From Thermoproteota archaeon (lineage in GTDB: Archaea; Thermoproteota; Methanomethylicia; Culexarchaeales; Culexarchaeaceae): DNA of 64,000 nt. The notes under the pieces are model-generated. The model was not told where the DNA came from, did no database searches, and saw nothing but the letters and a program-made list of their open reading frames with translations. The stretch covers positions 1-64,000 of the forward strand of contig JAAOZK010000003.1 in assembly GCA_011605825.1 (NCBI GenBank), read 5' to 3'. Below are positions 61,192 to 64,000 of this stretch, piece by piece (the first letter of the stretch is position 1; each line of letters starts with the position of its first letter). The translations under genes were made by a program, and so were the position numbers.

Positions 61192-62598
61192 ATGGGTTTA
61201 GATGAAGTTTTATCAAAGGCTTTGGAAGCTTTAAAGCCTAATGCTGATGAGAGAGTTAAAATTGAGAATTTATTGAATCGATTAATGGATGAATTGAAAC
61301 GTGGAATTAGGGAGCTTGGATTAAATTTGAACGTGGAGGTTGAGGGGTCAATTGCGAAGGATACTTGGCTTTCGAGGGAGCAAGATATCGACGTCTTCCT
61401 ACTCTTCCCGAAGAGTTATGATAAAAATGAGTTTAGGAATGTGTTGTTGAACTTGGCAAGAAGAGTTGTTGGGGATAATTTCATTGAAGCTTATGCTGAA
61501 CATCCATATGTGGAATTGAATTATGAGGGTGTAAAGATAGATCTCGTTCCATGCTTGAAATTGAATTCTGTCGATGAAGCTAAAACCGCTGTTGATAGAA
61601 CACCATTCCATACGGCATACGTGAAAGCTAATCTTAGTGAAAAAGCTAAGGATGAAGTTAGATTGCTTAAGGGGTTTATGAAGGGTATTGGCTGTTATGG
61701 TGCTGAAATGAAGGTTAAGGGTTTCTCTGGATATCTATGTGAATTACTAGTATTATACTATGGGTCATTCATCGATGTTTTAAAGAATGCAATGAATTGG
61801 AAGCCCTTTTCCACAGTTATAGATATTGAGGGATATTATAGTAATCCCAAGGAGGCTATTAGAATATTCGATGCTCCATTAATAGTGATAGATCCTGTGG
61901 ACAAAAATAGGAATGTTGCTGCCGCATTATCAATAGATTCCATGTCCAAATTCATTTCAGCATCCAAACTATTTATTGAATCACCGAACTTGGAATTCTT
62001 CTTCCCAGAACCCATAGAACCACTCTCTAAAGACAACATAATCAGCGAATTTAACGCTAGAGGGAGTGACTTAATATTTGTAATTACAAGTTGCCCAAAA
62101 GTTCATAGTGAAATTCTCTGGGGGCAATTGTATAAGACTTTAGATGGTTTGAGGAAGCTTCTCTTAAATTTTGATTTCAACGTCATCAATTATGATGTTT
62201 GGTCTGATGAGAAAAGTGCAGTCGTATTCATATTCGAATTGGAGCATTCAAAGCTTCCAAATATAAAGAGGCATGTAGGCCCACCCGTATACATATTTGA
62301 TGAAGCAGATAAGTTTCTAAGGAAATACTTAAATTCCCCCAATGTTTTCTCCGGACCTAAAATTGAAGGTTTTAGATGGATTGTATATTTGAAGAGGAGA
62401 TATGCTGATGCTAAGCAGCTCTTATATGAGAAGATGAAAAGTGCAAAAATGGGGAATCTTATGAAATCATTATTAACAACAAACCAGACAATATTGAAGA
62501 ATGAAGAGATACTTGACTTCTACTCCAACAATAGGGAATTCGCAATTTTCTTAACAAAATATCTTAAGGGGGCATATCCTTGGCTAACTAAAGTTTAA
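61192..62598 (+). CDS. cca: CCA-adding tRNA nucleotidyltransferase (archaeal class I)
   Basis: This enzyme adds or repairs the tRNA 3' CCA. The 468-aa product has the nucleotidyltransferase motif GSIAKDTWLSREQDIDVFLLF near residue 55, with the catalytic acidic pair, and VKIDLVPCL. ATG 61192 was chosen over 61129, which overlaps thpR, because GGTGTAGG precedes it. tRNA-Gly in this window depends on it. Confidence 0.95.
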   Translation: MGLDEVLSKALEALKPNADERVKIENLLNRLMDELKRGIRELGLNLNVEVEGSIAKDTWLSREQDIDVFLLFPKSYDKNEFRNVLLNLARRVVGDNFIEAYAEHPYVELNYEGVKIDLVPCLKLNSVDEAKTAVDRTPFHTAYVKANLSEKAKDEVRLLKGFMKGIGCYGAEMKVKGFSGYLCELLVLYYGSFIDVLKNAMNWKPFSTVIDIEGYYSNPKEAIRIFDAPLIVIDPVDKNRNVAAALSIDSMSKFISASKLFIESPNLEFFFPEPIEPLSKDNIISEFNARGSDLIFVITSCPKVHSEILWGQLYKTLDGLRKLLLNFDFNVINYDVWSDEKSAVVFIFELEHSKLPNIKRHVGPPVYIFDEADKFLRKYLNSPNVFSGPKIEGFRWIVYLKRRYADAKQLLYEKMKSAKMGNLMKSLLTTNQTILKNEEILDFYSNNREFAIFLTKYLKGAYPWLTKV

Positions 62599-62605
62599 AT
62601 CTATT

Positions 62606-62684
62606 TGGTGGGGCCGCTGGGATTTGAACCCAGGACCACCAGCGCCCCAGGCTGGCATCCTAATCCAAGCTAGACGACGGCCCC
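62606..62684 (-). tRNA. tRNA-Pro (anticodon GGG), CCA encoded
   Basis: On the minus strand the acceptor GGGGCCG (62684-62678) pairs with CGGCCCC (62616-62610). The discriminator A is at 62609 and CCA is encoded at 62608-62606. The anticodon stem CCAGC/GCTGG encloses CTGGGGC, giving GGG. The T-arm is CTGGG-TTCAAAT-CCCAG. No intron. An A/T box near 62714-62720 lies about 33 nt upstream. Confidence 0.96.
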
Positions 62685-62713
62685 AATCATCCTATACGCT
62701 ATACTTCTATTCT

Positions 62714-62720
62714 AAATTTA
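62714..62720 (-). promoter_or_regulatory. TATA-like box for tRNA-Pro
   Basis: TAAATTT on the minus strand is centred 33 nt before the tRNA-Pro 5' end. It overlaps the last codon of the nicotinate phosphoribosyltransferase gene. Confidence 0.4.
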
Positions 62721-63938
62721 TTTATTAATATTAAATTGTTTCTTTACAGTAATAAGCTTCTTTAAATCATTCAGCACTCTTTCCCTTATATCCGATGGCT
62801 TCTCAATTTTAGCTACTATCTTACCATTTCTTATAATTTGCTGAAGCATTGGCTTCATTTCTGTGCTTCCACATACTGGGCATCTTTTCACTTCTTCATT
62901 TATCAATGTCGCTACATCTGTTAGGCAATTTTGGCATCTCCAAACCTGCTTCTTACCACTAGCTTTACCCCTCTTCGCAATCGGCTTCCCCTCAACCTCA
63001 ACTATATCCAATGCGAAATCTATGGTTCTAGCATTTGATATGCTTGTTCCAACGCCAAATGCATCCACTCCCGCCTTGCTTAACTCCATTACGCTTTCTT
63101 CATCTAATCCTCCTGAAACCATTATCTTCACATTTTTGTATCCCCTCACATCTAATTCCCACCTAACTTCTCTAACTATGGCAGCCATATTCCCCCTCCT
63201 CGAGCTTGGCGTATCTAACCGTACACCATAAAGTTTCTTCCCTAAGGTTTCAACCGCCATTATAGCTTCGATCTTTTCATCATAGAATGTGTCTATCAAC
63301 GTTATTCTTGGAACCTTTTCATCAACGATTTCATCGAATTTTTTCCAAGCTTCCCTCTGATCTCCAATTATTATGATCAGTGCATGTGGCATTGTTCCAA
63401 CAGGTTCCTTGCCAATAAGTTTTGCTCCACTAACTCCAGAAACTCCATCTGCCCCTCCAATGTATGCAGCTCTATCTATCATTGGCGCTAAAGCAGGGTG
63501 CATCCTCCTTATCCCAAATGAGTATATTGGTTTGAAATCTGCAGCCACTTTGATATGTGCTGCTGTTGTAGCTATTCCTGACGCTTGACATAGTAATCCA
63601 AGTATTGCCGTTTCAAGGTGTCCAAAACTTCCATATTCTCCCTCGATCACCATTACTGGCTCCCTTATACCATTATATGTTAATGGATAGAATATACTCC
63701 CTTCCGGCATTGCATAAACGTTTACTGGTATACCTTCAAGTAGATACATTTCCTCCTCCATTCCACATATTATCCCCCAATCCCAACCTCTTGGTAATCC
63801 ACCAGTGGTTACCTCCATAACCACCTTCGTCTTCTCTTTGCCTATGGCCTTTAACACTTCCATTGTTCTCTGGAAGTATATGTCTGTGGTTTCTCCACCC
63901 TTTATCTCTTCTGGGGATGCTACATGGAATTTCCACAT
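62718..63938 (-). CDS. pncB: nicotinate phosphoribosyltransferase
   Basis: This enzyme makes nicotinate mononucleotide in NAD salvage. The 406-aa product starts WKFHVASPEEIKGGETTDIYFQRT and has EGEYGSFGHLETAILGLL, ADGVSGVSGAKLIGKEPVGTMPHAL, RLDTPSSRRGN and the phosphate site MVSGGLDEESV with FGVGTSIS. A C-terminal zinc-ribbon-like extension (CQNC...CPVC near residues 345-367) is present. ATG 63938 follows AGTGATGG. Confidence 0.93.
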   Translation of the reverse strand: MWKFHVASPEEIKGGETTDIYFQRTMEVLKAIGKEKTKVVMEVTTGGLPRGWDWGIICGMEEEMYLLEGIPVNVYAMPEGSIFYPLTYNGIREPVMVIEGEYGSFGHLETAILGLLCQASGIATTAAHIKVAADFKPIYSFGIRRMHPALAPMIDRAAYIGGADGVSGVSGAKLIGKEPVGTMPHALIIIIGDQREAWKKFDEIVDEKVPRITLIDTFYDEKIEAIMAVETLGKKLYGVRLDTPSSRRGNMAAIVREVRWELDVRGYKNVKIMVSGGLDEESVMELSKAGVDAFGVGTSISNARTIDFALDIVEVEGKPIAKRGKASGKKQVWRCQNCLTDVATLINEEVKRCPVCGSTEMKPMLQQIIRNGKIVAKIEKPSDIRERVLNDLKKLITVKKQFNINK

Positions 63939-63947
63939 AATCCATCA

Positions 63948-64000
63948 CTAAATATTCCAGTATTTTGATAAAACCTTCTTTGCCTTCTTTATTAATATTT
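63948..64000 (-). CDS. possible C-terminal tail of an upstream minus-strand gene (partial)
   Basis: On the minus strand the frame entering from the window edge reads ILIKKAKKVLSKYWNI and stops at TAG 63950-63948, ten bases ahead of the pncB start. The basic helix-like composition suits a protein tail, but it is too short to identify. Confidence 0.35.
   Translation of the reverse strand, partial: ILIKKAKKVLSKYWNI

Noticed and set aside
1-64000. CRISPR arrays, insertion sequences, integrase or attachment sites, replication origin
   Set aside because: No regularly spaced repeats, transposase-like frames, tRNA-end duplications or orc1/cdc6 gene were seen.

Overview
The window is a dense, AT-rich archaeal chromosome segment with no mobile element, CRISPR array or obvious acquired island. 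The eukaryote-like ribosomal proteins (L18e, L7Ae, S28e, L24e, S6e, S24e, S3Ae, L15e, L37Ae), split RNA polymerase subunits (RpoD, RpoN, RpoE', Spt4), aIF2-gamma, aIF5B, exosome, SBDS, proteasome and Pelota make it an archaeon. The short helicase-less XPF nuclease, the ferredoxin-bearing RpoD and the gene order point to the TACK/Thermoproteota side; I cannot place it in a class from sequence alone. Starts are often TTG or GTG behind a strong Shine-Dalgarno (GGTGAT type), so many starts given here were moved onto the codon 5-8 nt after that motif.

Layout. 1-5.9 kb: tRNA-Val(UAC), then rps13-rps4-rps11-rpoD-rpl18e-rpl13-rps9-rpoN-eno-rps2. 6-13.1 kb: memo, then isoprenoid lipid genes (mevalonate kinase, isopentenyl phosphate kinase, type 2 IPP isomerase, prenyl diphosphate synthase), a DUF2118-like gene and gltX. 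13.2-25.3 kb: rpl7ae, rps28e, rpl24e, ndk, aIF5B, rps6e, aIF2-gamma, an Fcf1-like PIN protein, rpoE', spt4, GTP-dependent dephospho-CoA kinase, rps24e, kae1, bud32, an XTPase, rps15, a RecJ/GAN-like protein, a Pcc1-like gene and rps3ae. 25.4-31 kb: a B12-type radical SAM protein, a small conserved protein, a YchF-like GTPase, a CoA-disulfide-reductase-like flavoprotein and a SerA-like dehydrogenase. 31-40 kb: rpl15e, a COG1325 RNA-binding protein, two RNase P proteins, proteasome alpha, SBDS, rrp4, rrp41, rrp42, rpl37ae, Brix, a second Pcc1-like gene, prefoldin beta, DUF3194 and a DHH phosphoesterase. 40-48.5 kb: ECF ATPases and EcfT, 2-oxoacid:ferredoxin oxidoreductase, XPF, phosphohexuloisomerase, dCMP deaminase, an unknown gene, a 400-bp gap and a nucleotidyltransferase. 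48.7-56.5 kb: EF-2, a twin-HTH regulator, a C/D box sRNA, Pelota and a patch of poorly known genes including DUF1177. 56.6-64 kb: tRNA-Gly, prs, tRNA G10 methyltransferase, RNase Z, UPF0201, UPF0200, ThpR, CCA-adding enzyme, tRNA-Pro and nicotinate phosphoribosyltransferase.

The dominant theme is making, modifying and quality-controlling RNA and ribosomes. The least ordinary signals are: (1) a textbook C/D box sRNA after pelota whose D' guide matches the anticodon loop of the tRNA-Val in this same window and points to U34; (2) tRNA-Gly(GCC) with a 19-nt bulge-helix-bulge intron in the variable loop; (3) two P-loop NTPase genes (YchF-like and UPF0200) with no ATG/GTG/TTG ahead of the P-loop and an ATA where the start should be; (4) a second, degenerate C/D-like RNA between rnp2 and psmA with complementarity to a conserved 23S segment; (5) two Pcc1-like KEOPS subunits alongside Kae1 and Bud32.
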